Shown here piece by piece: positions 24,497 through 36,015 of a stretch of 64,000 bases of DNA; position 1 is the first letter of the stretch, and each line of letters opens with the position of its first letter. This stretch comes from Zea mays (Eukaryota > Streptophyta > Magnoliopsida > Poales > Poaceae). A program made the translations under genes and the position numbers. The DNA is taken from positions 137,528,207 through 137,592,206 of the forward strand of contig NC_050098.1 of the NCBI RefSeq assembly GCF_902167145.1, in the 5' to 3' direction. The notes beneath the pieces are model-generated. The model did not search any database, had not been told where the DNA came from, and saw only the letters and a list, made by a program, of their open reading frames with translations.

Positions 24497-25015
24497 ACCG
24501 GACTGTCCGGTGTACACCGGACAGTGTCCGGTGCACCACCGGACAGTGTCCGGTGCACCAGAGAACTCCAACGCAAACTCGCTACCTTCGGGAATTTCCA
24601 GAGGCGACTCCGCTATAATTCACCGGACTGTCCGGTGTACACCGGACAGTGTCCGGTGCGCCAAGGAAGATCAGCCTCAGGAACTCGCCAGCTTTGGGAA
24701 ACTCCAACGGCTAGTCCGCTATAATTCACCGGACTGTCCGGTGTGCACCGGACTGTCCGGTGCAACTCCGGAGCAACGGCTAGTCGGCGCCAACGGCTAC
24801 CTGCGGCGCATTAATTGCGCGCGCAGCGCGCGCAGAAGTCAGGCGCGCCCATACTGGCACACCGGACAAGGAACAGTACATGTCCGGTGTGCACCGGACA
24901 CCCAGGTGGGCCCACAAGTCAGAAGCTCCAACGGTCAGAATCCAACGACAGTGATGACGTGGCAGGGGCACCGGACATGTCCGGTGTGCACCGGACTGTC
25001 TGGTGCGCCATCGAA
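24497..25015. repeat. Array of ACCGGACTGTCCGGT-type palindromes
   Basis: About ten copies of CCGGACTGTCCGG or CCGGACAGTGTCCGG variants lie in U3, often paired head to tail as in TCCGGTGTACACCGGA. The same array in the 3' LTR (32698-33187) has lost one 21-bp unit. Confidence 0.85.
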
Positions 25016-25053
25016 CAGACAGGCTCCCAACGACCACTTTTGGTGGTTGGGGC

Positions 25054-25060
25054 TATAAAT
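25054..25060 (+). promoter_or_regulatory. TATA box of the 5' LTR
   Basis: TATAAAT, about 40 bp downstream of the last palindrome; conserved in the 3' LTR at 33234-33240. Confidence 0.7.
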
Positions 25061-25629
25061 ATCCCAACCACCCCACCATTCATTGCATCCAAGTTTTCCA
25101 CTTCCCAACTACTACAAGAGCTCTAGCATTCAATTCTAGACACTCCAAAGAGATCAAATCCTCTCCAAATTCCACACAACGCCATAGTGACTAGAGAGAG
25201 TGATTTGCTTGTGTTCTTTCGAGCTCTTGCGCTTGGATTGCTTTCTTCTTTCTTGAACCTTTCTTTGCAATCAAACTCACTTGTAATTGAGGCAAGAGAC
25301 ACCAATTTTGTGGTGGTCCTTGTGGGAACTTTGTGTTCCAAGTGATTTAGAAGAGAAAGCTCACTCGATCCGTGGATCGTTTGAGAGAGGGAAGGGTTGA
25401 AAGAGACCCGGCCTTTGTGGCCTCCTCAACGGGGAGTAGGTTTGCAAGAACCGAACCTCGGTAAAACAAATCTCCGTGTCTCACTTACTTATTCGCTTGG
25501 GATTTGTTTTTGCGCCCTCTCTCGCGGACTCGTTTCTTTATTACTAACACTAACCCCGGCTTGTAGTTGTGTTTATATTTGTAAATTTCAGTTTCGCCCT
25601 ATTCACCCCCCCTCTAGGCGACTTTCAAT

Positions 25630-25641
25630 TGGTATCAGAGC
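25630..25641 (+). other. Primer-binding site (initiator Met tRNA)
   Basis: TGGTATCAGAGC two bases after the 5' LTR, complementary to the 3' end of plant initiator tRNA-Met, as in most copia elements. Confidence 0.85.
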
Positions 25642-25672
25642 ACGGTGCTTCATTAGAGCCTAACCGCTCGAA

Positions 25673-28363
25673 GTGATGTCGGGAGATCACGCCAAGAAGG
25701 AGATGGAGACCGGCGAAAAGCCCACTACAAGCCACGGGAGCACTTCATCGGAAGAGTCCCGTACCAAGAGGAAGGAGAAGAAGAAGATCTCCTCCAACAA
25801 AGGGAAGGAGAAGAAATCTTCTTCTCACCACAAAGAGAAGAAGGAAAAATCTTCTTCCCACAAGCCGCATCGGAGTGGGGACAAGAAGAAAAGAATGAGG
25901 AAGGTGGTCTACTACGAGACCGATTCTTCATCGGCATCCACCTCCGGCTCCGACGCGGCATCCGTCACTTCTAAGCGCCAAGAGCGCAAGAAGTATAGTA
26001 AGATCCCCCTATGCTACCCTCGCATTTCCAAACATACACCTTTACTTTCCGTCCCATTAGGCAAACCACCAACTTTTGATGGTGAAGATTACGCTAGGTG
26101 GAGCGATTTAATGCGATTTCATCTAATCTCGCTCCACAAAAGTATATGGGATGTTGTTGAGTTTGGTGCACAGGTACCATCCGTAGGGGATGAAGACTAT
26201 GATGAGGATGAGGTGGCCCAAATCGAGCACTTCAACTCTCAAGCGACAACAATACTCCTCGCCTCACTAAGTAGAGAGGAGTATAACAAAGTACAAGGGT
26301 TGAAGAGTGCCAAGGAGGTTTGGGATGTGCTCAAAACCGCGCACGAGGGAGACGAGCTCACCAAAATCACCAAGCGGGAAACAATCGAGGGGGAGCTCGG
26401 TCGATTCCGGCTTCGCAAAGGGGAAGAGCCACAACACATGTACAACCGGCTCAAGACCTTGGTGAACCAAGTGCGCAACCTCGGAAGCGTAAAGTGGGAT
26501 GACCATGAGGTGGTTAAGGTTATTATAAGATCTCTTATTTTCCTTAACCCTACTCAAGTTCAATTAATTCGTGGTAATCCTAGATATACTAAAATGACCC
26601 CCGAGGAAGTAATCAGGCATTTTGTAAGTTTTGAGTGCATGATCGAAGGCTCGAGGAAGATCAACGAGCTTGATGATCCATCTACATCCGAGGCTCAACC
26701 CGTCGCATTCAAGGCGACGGAAGAAAAGAAGGAGGAGTCTACCCCAAGTCGACAACCAATAGACGCCTCCAAGCTTGACAATGAGGAAATGGTGCTCGTC
26801 ATCAAGAGCTTCCGCCAAATCCTCAAGCAAAGGAGAGGGAAAGACTACAAGTCCCGCTCCAAGAAAGTTTGCTACAAGTGTGGTAAGCCCGGTCACTTTA
26901 TTGCAAAATGCCCATTATCAAGTGACAGTGACATGGATAACGACAAGAAGGGCAAGAGGAGAGAAAAGAAGAGGTACTACAAAAAGAAGGGCGGCGATGC
27001 CCATGTTTGTCGGGAATGGGATTCCGATGAAAGCTCAAGCGACTCCTCCGACGACGAGGACGCCGCGAACATCGCAGTCACCAAGGGACTCCTCTTTCCC
27101 AACGTCGGCCACAAGTGCCTCATGGCAAAGGACGGCAAAAAGAAGGTAAAATCAAGATCCTCCACTAAATATGAAACCTCTAGTGATGATAATGCTAGTG
27201 ATGAGGAAGATAATTTGCGTACTCTCTTTGCCAATCTTAACATGGAACAAAAAGAAAAATTAAATGAATTAATTAGTGCTATTCATGAAAAGGATGACCT
27301 TTTGGATTCACAAGAGGATTATCTAATTAAAGAAAACAAGAAACATGTTAAGGTTAAAAATGCTTATGCTCTAGAAATTCAGAAATGTGAAAAATTATCT
27401 AGTGAGCTAAGCACTTGCCGTGAGATGATTGACAACCTTAGGAATGAAAATGCTAGTTTAAATGCTAAGGTTGATTCACATGTTTGTAATGTTTCAATTC
27501 CTAATCCTAGAGATAATAATGATGATTTGCTTGCTAGGATTGAAGAATTAAACATTTCTCTTGCTAGCCTTAGAATAGAAAATGAAAATTTAATTGCTAA
27601 GGCTAAAGAACTAGATGTTTGCAATGCTACCATTTCCAATCTTAGAGATAAAAATGATATTCTTCATGCTAAGATTGTTGAACTTAATTCTTGCAAACCC
27701 TCTACATCTATTGTTGAGCATGTATCTATTTGTACTAGATGTAGAGATGTTGATATTGATGCTATTCATGATCATATGGCTTTAATTAAACAACAAAATG
27801 ATCATATAGCAAAACTAGATGCTAAAATTGCCGAGCACAACTTAGAAAATGAGAAATTTAAATTTGCTCGTAGCATGCTTTATAATGGGAGACGCCCGGG
27901 CATCAAGGATGGCATTGGCTTCCAAAGGGGAGACAATGTCAAACTTAGTGCCCCTCCTAAAAGATTGTCTAATTTTGTTAAGGGCAAGGCTCCCATTCCT
28001 CAGGATAACGAGGGTTACATTTTGTACCCTGCCGGTTATCCCGAGAGCAAAATTAGGAGAATTCATTCTAGGAAGTCTCACTCTGGCCCTAATCATGCAT
28101 TTATGTATAAGGGTGAGACATCTAGGCAACCAACCCATGCTAAGTTGCCTAGAAAGAAAACTCCTAGGGCATCAAATGATCATAACATTTCATTTAAAAC
28201 TTTTGATGCATCTTATGTTTTGACTAACAAATCCGGCAAGGTAGTTGCCAAATATGTTGGGGGCAAACACAAGGGGTCAAAGACTTGTGTTTGGGTACCC
28301 AAAGTTCTTGTGTCTAATGCCAAAGGACCCAAAACCATTTGGGTACCTAAAGTCAAGAACTAA
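25673..28363 (+). CDS. gag: Sirevirus Gag (896 aa)
   Basis: Structural protein that packages the element RNA. The first ~110 residues are very Lys/Ser rich. A UBN2/retrotransposon gag core follows at about residues 120-340. A CCHC zinc knuckle (CYKCGKPGHFIAKC) spans residues 400-413. A second half of acidic stretches and Asn/Leu-rich coiled-coil-like repeats covers about residues 510-740. The long C-terminal extension is typical of Sireviruses, whose Gag is larger than that of other copia lineages. The ORF is uninterrupted and ends in TAA at 28361-28363. The start is the first ATG, 31 bp after the primer-binding site. Confidence 0.92.
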   Translation: MMSGDHAKKEMETGEKPTTSHGSTSSEESRTKRKEKKKISSNKGKEKKSSSHHKEKKEKSSSHKPHRSGDKKKRMRKVVYYETDSSSASTSGSDAASVTSKRQERKKYSKIPLCYPRISKHTPLLSVPLGKPPTFDGEDYARWSDLMRFHLISLHKSIWDVVEFGAQVPSVGDEDYDEDEVAQIEHFNSQATTILLASLSREEYNKVQGLKSAKEVWDVLKTAHEGDELTKITKRETIEGELGRFRLRKGEEPQHMYNRLKTLVNQVRNLGSVKWDDHEVVKVIIRSLIFLNPTQVQLIRGNPRYTKMTPEEVIRHFVSFECMIEGSRKINELDDPSTSEAQPVAFKATEEKKEESTPSRQPIDASKLDNEEMVLVIKSFRQILKQRRGKDYKSRSKKVCYKCGKPGHFIAKCPLSSDSDMDNDKKGKRREKKRYYKKKGGDAHVCREWDSDESSSDSSDDEDAANIAVTKGLLFPNVGHKCLMAKDGKKKVKSRSSTKYETSSDDNASDEEDNLRTLFANLNMEQKEKLNELISAIHEKDDLLDSQEDYLIKENKKHVKVKNAYALEIQKCEKLSSELSTCREMIDNLRNENASLNAKVDSHVCNVSIPNPRDNNDDLLARIEELNISLASLRIENENLIAKAKELDVCNATISNLRDKNDILHAKIVELNSCKPSTSIVEHVSICTRCRDVDIDAIHDHMALIKQQNDHIAKLDAKIAEHNLENEKFKFARSMLYNGRRPGIKDGIGFQRGDNVKLSAPPKRLSNFVKGKAPIPQDNEGYILYPAGYPESKIRRIHSRKSHSGPNHAFMYKGETSRQPTHAKLPRKKTPRASNDHNISFKTFDASYVLTNKSGKVVAKYVGGKHKGSKTCVWVPKVLVSNAKGPKTIWVPKVKN

Positions 28364-28376
28364 ACTTGTTTTGTAG

Positions 28377-31300
28377 GTTTATGCATCCGGGGGCTCAAGT
28401 TGGATACTCGACAGCGGGTGCACGAACCACATGACAGGGGAGAAGAAGATGTTCTCCTCCTACGAGAAAAACCAAGATCCCCAACGAGCTATCACATTCG
28501 GGGATGGAAATCAAGGTTTGGTCAAAGGTTTGGGTAAAATTGCTATATCTCCTGACCATTCCATTTCCAATGTTTTTCTTGTTGATTCTTTAGATTACAA
28601 CTTGCTTTCTGTTTCCCAATTATGTCAAATGGGCTACAACTGTCTATTCACTGATGTAGGTGTCACTGTCTTTAGAAGAAGTGATGATTCAATAGCCTTT
28701 AAGGGAGTGTTAGAGGGTCAGCTATACTTGGTAGATTTTGATAGAGCTGAACTTGACACTTGCTTAATTGCTAAGACTAACATGGGCTGGCTCTGGCATC
28801 GCCGACTAGCACATGTTGGAATGAAGAATCTTCACAAACTTCTAAAGGGAGAACACATTTTAGGACTAACAAATGTTCACTTTGAGAAAGACAGGATTTG
28901 TAGCGCATGCCAAGCAGGGAAGCAAGTTGGCTCTCATCATCCGCATAAGAACATAATGACGACCGACAGGCCACTGGAGCCCCTACACATGGATCTATTC
29001 GGCCCGATCGCTTACATAAGCATCGGCGGGAGTAAGTACTGTCTAGTTATTGTGGATGATTATTCTCGCTTCACTTGGGTATTCTTTTTACAGGAAAAAT
29101 CTCAGACCCAAGAGACCTTAAAGGGATTCTTGAGACGGGCTCAAAATGAGTTTGGCTTAAGGATCAAGAAAATAAGGAGCGACAACGGGACGGAGTTCAA
29201 AAACTCTCAAATCGAAGGCTTCCTTGAGGAGGAGGGAATCAAGCATGAGTTCTCTTCTCCCTACCCGCCACAGCAAAATGGTGTAGTGGAGAGGAAGAAT
29301 AGAACTCTATTGGACATGGCAAGGACCATGCTTGATGAGTACAAGACTTCGGATCGGTTTTGGACCGAGGCGGTCAACACCGCTTGCTACGCCATCAACC
29401 GATTGTATCTACACCGAATCCTCAAGAAGACATCATATGAACTCCTAACCGGTAAAAAGCCCAACATTTCATATTTTAGAGTCTTTGGTAGCAAATGCTT
29501 TATTCTTGTTAAAAGAGGTAGAAAATCTAAATTTGCTCCTAAGACTGTAGAAGGCTTTTTACTTGGTTATGACTCAAACACAAGGGCATATAGGGTCTTT
29601 AACAAGTCCACTGGACTAGTTGAAGTCTCATGTGACGTTGTGTTTGATGAGACTAATGGCTCTCAAGTAGAGCAAGTTGATCTTGATGAGATAGGTGAAG
29701 AAGAGGCTCCATGCATCGCGCTAAGGAACATGTCCATTGGGGATGTGTGTCCTAAGGAATCCGAAGAGCCTCCAAATGCACAAGATCAACCATCCTCCTC
29801 AATGCAAGCATCTCCACCGACTCAAAATGAGGATGAAGCTCAAGTTGATGAAGTAGAAGATCAAGCAAATGAGCCACCTCAAGATGACGGCATAGATCAA
29901 GGGGGAGATGCAAATGATCAAGATAAGGAGGATGAAGAACCAAGGCCGCCACACCCAAGAGTCCACCAAGCAATCCAACGAGATCACCCCGTTGACACCA
30001 TCCTCGGCGACATTCATAAGGGGGTAACCACTCGATCTCGTGTTGCACATTTTTGTGAACATTACTCGTTTGTTTCCTCTATTGAGCCACACAGGGTAGA
30101 GGAAGCACTCCAAGATTCGGATTGGGTGGTGGCAATGCAAGAGAAGCTCAACAACTTCACAAGGAATGAGGTATGGCATTTGGTTCCACGTCCTAATCAA
30201 AATGTTGTAGGAACCAAATGGGTCTTCCGCAACAAGCAAGATGAGCATGGTGTGGTGACAAGGAACAAAGCTCGACTTGTGGCCAAGGGATACTCCCAAG
30301 TCGAAGGTTTGGATTTTGGTGAAACCTATGCACCCGTAGCTAGGCTTGAGTCAATTCGCATATTATTGGCCTATGCTACTTACCATGGCTTTAAGCTTTA
30401 TCAAATGGACGTGAAAAGTGCCTTCCTCAATGGACCAATCAAGGAAGAGGTCTATGTTGAGCAACCTCCCGGCTTTGAAGACAGTGAGTATCCTAACCAT
30501 GTCTATAAGCTCTCTAAGGCGCTTTATGGGCTCAAGCAAGCCCCAAGAGCATGGTATGAATGCCTTAGAGATTTCCTTATTGCTAATGGCTTCAAAGTCG
30601 GTAAAGCCGATCCTACTCTATTCACCAAAACTCTTGAAAATGATTTGTTTGTATGCCAAATTTATGTTGATGATATCATATTTGGGTCTACTAACGAATC
30701 TACTTGTGAGGAATTTAGTAGGATCATGACACAGAAATTCGAGATGTCTATGATGGGGGAGTTGAAGTATTTCTTAGGATTTCAAGTGAAGCAACTCCAA
30801 GAAGGCACCTTCATTAGCCAAACGAAGTACACTCAAGACATCCTAAACAAGTTTGGGATGAAGGATGCCAAGCCCATCAAGACACCCATGGGAACCAATG
30901 GGCATCTCGACCTCGACACGGGAGGTAAGTCCGTGGATCAAAAGGTATACCGGTCGATGATAGGCTCTTTGCTCTATTTATGTGCATCTCGACCGGACAT
31001 TATGCTTTTCGTATGCATGTGTGCAAGATTCCAAGCCGACCCTAAGGAAGCTCACCTTACGGCCATGAAACGAATCTTGAGATATTTGGTTTATACTCCT
31101 AAGTTTGGGCTTTGGTATCCCAGGGGATCCACATTTGATTTAATTGGTTATTCGGATGCCGATTGGGCAGGGTGCAAAATCAATAGAAAGAGCACATCGG
31201 GGACTTGCCAGTTCTTGGGAAGATCCTTGGTGTCTTGGGCTTCAAAGAAGCAAAATTCGGTCGCTTTTTCCACCGCCGAAGCCGAGTATATTGCCGCAGG

Positions 31301-31619
31301 CCATTGTTGCGCGCAATTGCTTTGGATGAGGCAAACCCTGCGGGACTACGGTTACAAATTGACCAAAGTCCCTTTGCTATGTGATAATGAGAGTGCAATC
31401 AAATTGGCCGACAATCCCGTCGAGCATAGCCGCACTAAGCACATAGCCATTCGGTATCATTTTCTTAGGGATCACCAACAAAAGGGAGATATCGAGATTT
31501 CTTACATTAATACTAAAGATCAATTACCCGATATCTTTACCAAGCCTCTTGATGAACAATCTTTTAACAAACTTAGGCATGAACTAAATATTCTTAATTC
31601 TAGGAATTTCTTTTGTTAA
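28377..31619 (+). CDS. pol: Sirevirus Pol: protease, integrase, reverse transcriptase, RNase H
   Basis: The open frame runs from 28377; its first ATG is 28431 (1062 aa from there). Order is copia type. The aspartic protease motif LDSGCTNHM starts at about 28407, upstream of that ATG. Then come the pre-integrase zinc region ([10 protein letters not shown]...CSAC) and the integrase triad, D188 in DLFGP, D251 in SDNGTEF and E287 in VVERKN, counted from 28431 with the usual 35-residue last spacing. The RT has YVDD at residues 745-748. The RNase H holds SDADWAG and ends near [11 protein letters not shown]. No stop or frameshift was seen. The frame is +1 relative to gag and separated from it by a stop (TAG, 28374-28376), so translation cannot begin at the gag ATG by simple frameshifting in an overlap. 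Confidence 0.93.
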   Translation, partial: VYASGGSSWILDSGCTNHMTGEKKMFSSYEKNQDPQRAITFGDGNQGLVKGLGKIAISPDHSISNVFLVDSLDYNLLSVSQLCQMGYNCLFTDVGVTVFRRSDDSIAFKGVLEGQLYLVDFDRAELDTCLIAKTNMGWLWHRRLAHVGMKNLHKLLKGEHILGLTNVHFEKDRICSACQAGKQVGSHHPHKNIMTTDRPLEPLHMDLFGPIAYISIGGSKYCLVIVDDYSRFTWVFFLQEKSQTQETLKGFLRRAQNEFGLRIKKIRSDNGTEFKNSQIEGFLEEEGIKHEFSSPYPPQQNGVVERKNRTLLDMARTMLDEYKTSDRFWTEAVNTACYAINRLYLHRILKKTSYELLTGKKPNISYFRVFGSKCFILVKRGRKSKFAPKTVEGFLLGYDSNTRAYRVFNKSTGLVEVSCDVVFDETNGSQVEQVDLDEIGEEEAPCIALRNMSIGDVCPKESEEPPNAQDQPSSSMQASPPTQNEDEAQVDEVEDQANEPPQDDGIDQGGDANDQDKEDEEPRPPHPRVHQAIQRDHPVDTILGDIHKGVTTRSRVAHFCEHYSFVSSIEPHRVEEALQDSDWVVAMQEKLNNFTRNEVWHLVPRPNQNVVGTKWVFRNKQDEHGVVTRNKARLVAKGYSQVEGLDFGETYAPVARLESIRILLAYATYHGFKLYQMDVKSAFLNGPIKEEVYVEQPPGFEDSEYPNHVYKLSKALYGLKQAPRAWYECLRDFLIANGFKVGKADPTLFTKTLENDLFVCQIYVDDIIFGSTNESTCEEFSRIMTQKFEMSMMGELKYFLGFQVKQLQEGTFISQTKYTQDILNKFGMKDAKPIKTPMGTNGHLDLDTGGKSVDQKVYRSMIGSLLYLCASRPDIMLFVCMCARFQADPKEAHLTAMKRILRYLVYTPKFGLWYPRGSTFDLIGYSDADWAGCKINRKSTSGTCQFLGRSLVSWASKKQNSVAFSTAEAEYIAAGHCCAQLLWMRQTLRDYGYKLTKVPLLCDNESAIKLADNPVEHSRTKHIAIRYHFLRDHQQKGDIEISYINTKDQLPDIFTKPLDEQSFNKLRHELNILNSRNFFC

Positions 31620-32497
31620 CTTGCACTCATAACTCATTTGTATACTTTTGATCATATCTCTTTCATATGCTATGACTAATGTGTTTTCAAGTCTATTTCA
31701 AACCAAGTCATAGGTGTATTGAAAGGGAATTGGAGTCTTCGGCGAAGACAAAGGCTTCCACTACGTAACTCATCCTTCGCCGTCACTCCAAGCAACTCTC
31801 CATTCTTGGGGGAGAAAAGCATGAGCATCAAAGAAAAGGACTTTGTCTTTGGGGGAGAGAGTAAGAGCCCAAAGCAAAAGGACCGGACTTCGTCTTTGGT
31901 ATAATCCTAACTCATTTATTTATGACCAAAGGGGAAGATAGCGCTACGAGGGCTCTAATGATTCCGTTTTTGGCGATTCATGCCAAAGGGGGAGAAAGTA
32001 AGAGCCCAAAGCAAAAGGACCGCACCACCACCAATTTCAAAAACTTAAGTGTTGAATATTTTCAAATTTGTATCCTATTGTGTTCAAAAGGGGGAGAAAA
32101 GTAGTATTTCAAAAGGATATATCAAAACCCTCTTGAACACTAAGAGGAGGATCTCATTTAGGGGGAGTTTTGTTTAGTCAAAGGAAAAGCATTTGAAACA
32201 GGGGGAGAAAATTTCAAATCTTGAAAATGCTTCTCAAAATCTTATTCATTTGCCTTTGACTATTTGCAAAAGAACTTTGAAATGGATTTACAAAAGAATT
32301 TGCAAAAACAAAACATGTGGTGCAAACGTGGTCCAAAATGTTATATAAGAAAGAAACAATCCATGCATATCTTGTAAGTATTTATATTGGCTCAATTCCA
32401 AGCAACCTTTACACTTACATTATGCAAACTAGTTCAATTGTGCACTTCTATATTTGCTTTGGTTTGTGTTGGCATCAATCACCAAAAAGGGGGAGAT
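31620..32497 (+). other. Spacer with repeated polypurine tracts before the 3' LTR
   Basis: No gene. GGGGGAGA-type tracts recur near 31808, 31851, 31989, 32091, 32161 and 32200, and the last one (32485-32496) abuts the LTR and is the likely plus-strand primer. Confidence 0.75.
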
Positions 32498-33801
32498 TGA
32501 AAGGGAATTAGGCTTACACCTAGTCCCTAATTGTTTTTGGTGGTTGAATTGCCCAACACAAATAATTGGACTAACTAGTTTGCCCAAGTGTATAGATTAT
32601 ACAGGTGTAAAAGGTTCACACTCAGCCAATAAAAAGACCAAGTTTTGGATTCAACAAAGGAGCAAAGTGGCAACCGAAGGCCCTCTGGTCTGGGAGCACC
32701 GGACTGTCCGGTGTACACCGGACAGTGTCCGGTGCACCACCGGACAGTGTCCGGTGCACCAGAGAACTCCAACGCAAACTCGCTACCTTCGGGAATTTCC
32801 AGAGGCGACTCTGCTATAATTCACCGGACTGTCCGGTGCGCCAAGGAAGATCAGCCTCAGGAACTCGCCAGCTTCGGGAAACTCCAACGGCTAGTCCGCT
32901 ATAATTCACCGGACTGTCCGGTGTGCACCGGACTGTCCGGTGCAACTCCGGAGCAACGGCTAGTCGGTGCCAACGGCTACCTGCGGCGCATTAATTGCGC
33001 GCGCAGCGCGCGCAGAAGTCAGGCGCGCCCATACTGGCACACCGGACAAGGAACAGTACATGTCCGGTGTGCACCGGACACCCAGGCGGGCCCACAAGTC
33101 AGAAGCTCCAACGGTCAGAATCCAACGGCAGTGATGACGTGGCAGGGGCACCGGACATGTCCGGTGTGCACCGGACTGTCCGGTGCGCCATCGAACAGAC
33201 AGGCTCCCAACGGCCACTTTTGGTGGTTGGGGCTATAAATATCCCAACCACCCCACCATTCATTGCATCCAAGTTTTCCACTTCCCAACTACTACAAGAG
33301 CTCTAGCATTCAATTCTAGACACTCCAAAGAGATCAAATCCTCTCCAAATTCCACACAACGCCATAGTGACTAGAGAGAGTGATTTGCTTGTGTTCTTTC
33401 GAGCTCTTGCGCTTGGATTGCTTTCTTCTTTCTTGAACCTTTCTTTGCAATCAAACTCACTTGTAATTGAGGCAAGAGACACCAATTTTGTGGTGGTCCT
33501 TGTGGGAACTTTGTGTTCCAAGTGATTGAGAAGAGAAAGCTCACTCGATCCGTGGATCGTTTGAGAGAGGGAAGGGTTGAAAGAGACCCGGCCTTTGTGG
33601 CCTCCTCAACGGGGAGTAGGTTTGCAAGAACCGAACCTCGGTAAAACAAATCTCCGTGTCTCACTTACTTATTCGCTTGGGATTTGTTTTTGCGCCCTCT
33701 CTCGCGGACTCGTTTCTTTATTACTAACGCTAACCCCGGCTTGTAGTTGTGTTTATATTTGTAAATTTCAGTTTCGCCCTATTCACCCCCCTCTAGGCGA
33801 C

Positions 33802-33806
<5 letters not shown>
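32498..33806 (+). repeat. 3' LTR of the intact Sirevirus (1309 bp)
   Basis: Near-identical to 24297-25627. It lacks 21 bp near 32838, lost between two TCCGGTG direct repeats, and has a shorter C-run near its end. TATA box 33234-33240. Confidence 0.93.

Positions 33807-33844
<38 letters not shown>
33807..33844. repeat. TA microsatellite, right of the Sirevirus
   Basis: Continuation of the (AT)n tract interrupted by the Sirevirus. Confidence 0.9.
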
Positions 33845-33845
<1 letters not shown>

Positions 33846-34679
33846 TAGGTATATACCCGTGCGTTGCTACGGAGAGATATATTAAGATAGATAATGATTA
33901 ATTGACATTCTATGCTCTTGTTAGCGTATTTTAAATGTTACAAAGGTTTACATACCTTTAAAAAATATATGTTGCTATGGAGTTAACATATTATATTAAG
34001 ATACAATGAGATATATAAGGACTAATTATCATTCTATGATCATAGCGTCTTTCACCATGTTACCCGTTGAAGCTTCATTTGAGGGTTGGAACAAGCAAGG
34101 CCCTTGCCGCAGCCATAGCTACTAAACAAACACCACAACCATTGGATTCATAGGAACCTAGCAAGAAACCTTTCTCACATAGGAAAGTATATGGAAGAAG
34201 AAAATGCATAGCCCCTAGCCAAGGTGTGCATTGATACAGTGATACATAAACACGTCAACATGATTAACATGCCAACAAAAAATTTTAGAAATCATCAACT
34301 CTTTTCCCCTATTCTGAAAGCATTTACATTTCTCATAGACGATGCTGAAGATGAACACTTCCTAGGATCTAGACCAGACTGAAAAAACTCCATTTATAGC
34401 TGTTTTTTGCTCTCATAAAGAAACAACAGTTTCATGAAATGTTTATCATCACGTAGCTAGTAGATACGCAGAAAGCATTCCTTGTATTGTTGCACATAGA
34501 ATGGGTGGTGCACAATTTGGTACAAGATGTGGCCAAGGAGCTAATCTTCAGATTTTGTAGGCTCCCTTTTCTTCCCATAAATAAGGCCAAATTAGCACAC
34601 ATAAATAACTTATACAACAACCTATTTGTCAAACAAATCGTCATATGGCATCTAACATATAGTTGTTAGTGTAGGTACC

Positions 34680-34767
34680 TATGGATCAAGAATTGGTTTT
34701 CTCTTCTCAACATAGCGATAAGGATATGAGGTAGCAGCCAAAGCAGCTCGGTCCTGGGGGAAAAGGA
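34680..34767 (-). pseudogene. Short exon-like fragment, unidentified
   Basis: Minus-strand segment after a CAG acceptor-like site, reading DRAALAATSYPYRYVEKR and ending at a stop before GTACCT. It looks like a coding exon, but its source gene is not recognised. Confidence 0.35.
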
Positions 34768-34974
34768 ATATAATGTGTTTAGTGAATGGACAAACAACAC
34801 GATAACACTGCAATTCTTTGTGTGCTGATATGGAGTCATTAACATATTGTAGTAGCACCATCAAAATTATTCATAAGGAACTCATGTAGTTTGATCTACG
34901 ATAAACAAGCAGCTAGAAGATTATAGTAGCAACTAATGTAAGAGAAGAGTAATGAAGGCGAAACCAAACAAACA

Positions 34975-35109
34975 CTGAAAGATATGCTTTGTCAAGGTCT
35001 TGTGCGAGATGAACTCTGCGATGAAAAGACACTCACCTCTCTCACGGCAACAACCGATCAGATTGGCCAGCATGGCACTGCACAGCTGCCCAACAAGCCT
35101 TGCCTCCTC
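34975..35109 (-). pseudogene. Fragment of a BSK-like receptor-like cytoplasmic kinase gene
   Basis: One exon-sized piece bounded by a CAG acceptor (35110-35112). It reads EEARLVGQL, then LANLIGCC, IAEF and LTKHIFQ, matching the kinase N-lobe of brassinosteroid-signalling kinases (family form: EEA..VGQL....LANLLGCC....L.AE......LAKHLF). Only about 45 residues are present and no neighbouring exons are seen, so it is a captured fragment and not a working gene. Some substitutions from the family consensus suggest relaxed selection. Confidence 0.65.
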
Positions 35110-35235
35110 CTGCACCCACGGACACACATCCATTCAATCATACGCCGCAGAGGATAGACAAACATAAGAAATGATCCATTCATGTCCCCAGCATGTCATT
35201 GTTCATCATCTATCTAGAATCCTGAGACCCTTGAG

Positions 35236-35606
35236 CATCCAGTTTTGCTGTCTGCATCTCAAAATGTGCCAAATAACTTGGGGATAAGGAAAAACTATAA
35301 AAGGGCAGCAAACAGAGGTAAAAAAGGTTCCCAAGGACTAACAGGTCAGGCATATGCTTTGAGGTCATCTGATATTGATGTCAGGGTGCTTCGCTCTACA
35401 TCAGGATCAAAGACAACATCTACTGAGCATGTGCAGCCTCCAGGACAACCAGCTGCCAAGAGAAGAAAAAGGAGCAGAGCCTCAAACAAAAATTCGATAT
35501 ATGAGTTCTCACAAATTCGTAAACGGGTTAGATACATTTTGAACCGAATGAATTATGAGCAAAGCCTAATTGAAGCTTATGCTAGTGAAGGCTGGAAAAA
35601 TCAAAG
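35236..35606 (+). pseudogene. Fragment of a HOX1A/PRHA-like homeobox gene
   Basis: The open segment reads [20 protein letters not shown], then an arginine/lysine-rich stretch, then [24 protein letters not shown]. Both are conserved in the N-terminal region of plant PHD-finger homeodomain proteins of the HOX1A/PRHA type. It ends at a GT donor-like site (35607). The PHD finger and homeodomain are absent. Orientation is opposite to the kinase fragment. Confidence 0.7.
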
Positions 35607-35896
35607 GTTTGTCACTTGAGTTGCCAGCATCTTCGGAATTTAAATTATTTTCTCTTATATTATTAGTAACTAATGTAGCACTGGTGTTTAGAAGTCTGGT
35701 TCTTCATTACCTGTGTGTTGCCAGGGTTACTGAATAGTGCTTAAAGGCCATGTATGTGCTAGTCAAAATCCTTAAGTTTCTTCGTTAACCATCTACAATA
35801 GAGTTGTGTGCTAAAAGCCTGACTAATAAGGTTTGTCTACCTTGATATTTTAGCTTAAATATGCTTGTCAAGTGGATGCCATCCTTTAGCTCCCCA

Positions 35897-36015
35897 TCAT
35901 ATTAAGAATGTAGAAATGAGGATATAGTTAGAAGTTAGGAAACTTCATAGACATTTGTAAATACATTATTGTTAATGTGCATATCCATTTTGTATATAGG
36001 AATCTACACACACAC

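Larger units (their letters stand above)
24297..25627 (+). repeat. 5' LTR of the intact Sirevirus (1331 bp)
   Basis: TGAAAGGG...GACTTTCA. U3 carries the palindrome array (24497-25015). The TATA box is at 25054-25060. The leader downstream contains a conserved 'ccgaacctcggtaaaac' block. Confidence 0.93.
24297..33806 (+). mobile_element. Complete Sirevirus-type Ty1-copia retrotransposon (Opie/Ji-like), 9.5 kb
   Basis: All parts are in order: 5' LTR 24297-25627, primer-binding site, gag, pol, polypurine-rich spacer and 3' LTR 32498-33806. The flanking 5 bp are TATAT on both sides, consistent with a target duplication though in a TA repeat. Comparing the LTRs by eye gives about 10 substitutions, one 21-bp deletion and one 1-bp indel over about 1.31 kb, under 1% divergence. 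That implies insertion well under a million years ago with usual grass rates. Both ORFs are open, so the copy could be autonomous. Confidence 0.93.

Noticed and set aside
29752..30299. Minus-strand ORFs opposite Sirevirus pol
   Set aside because: Shadows of the real plus-strand frame.
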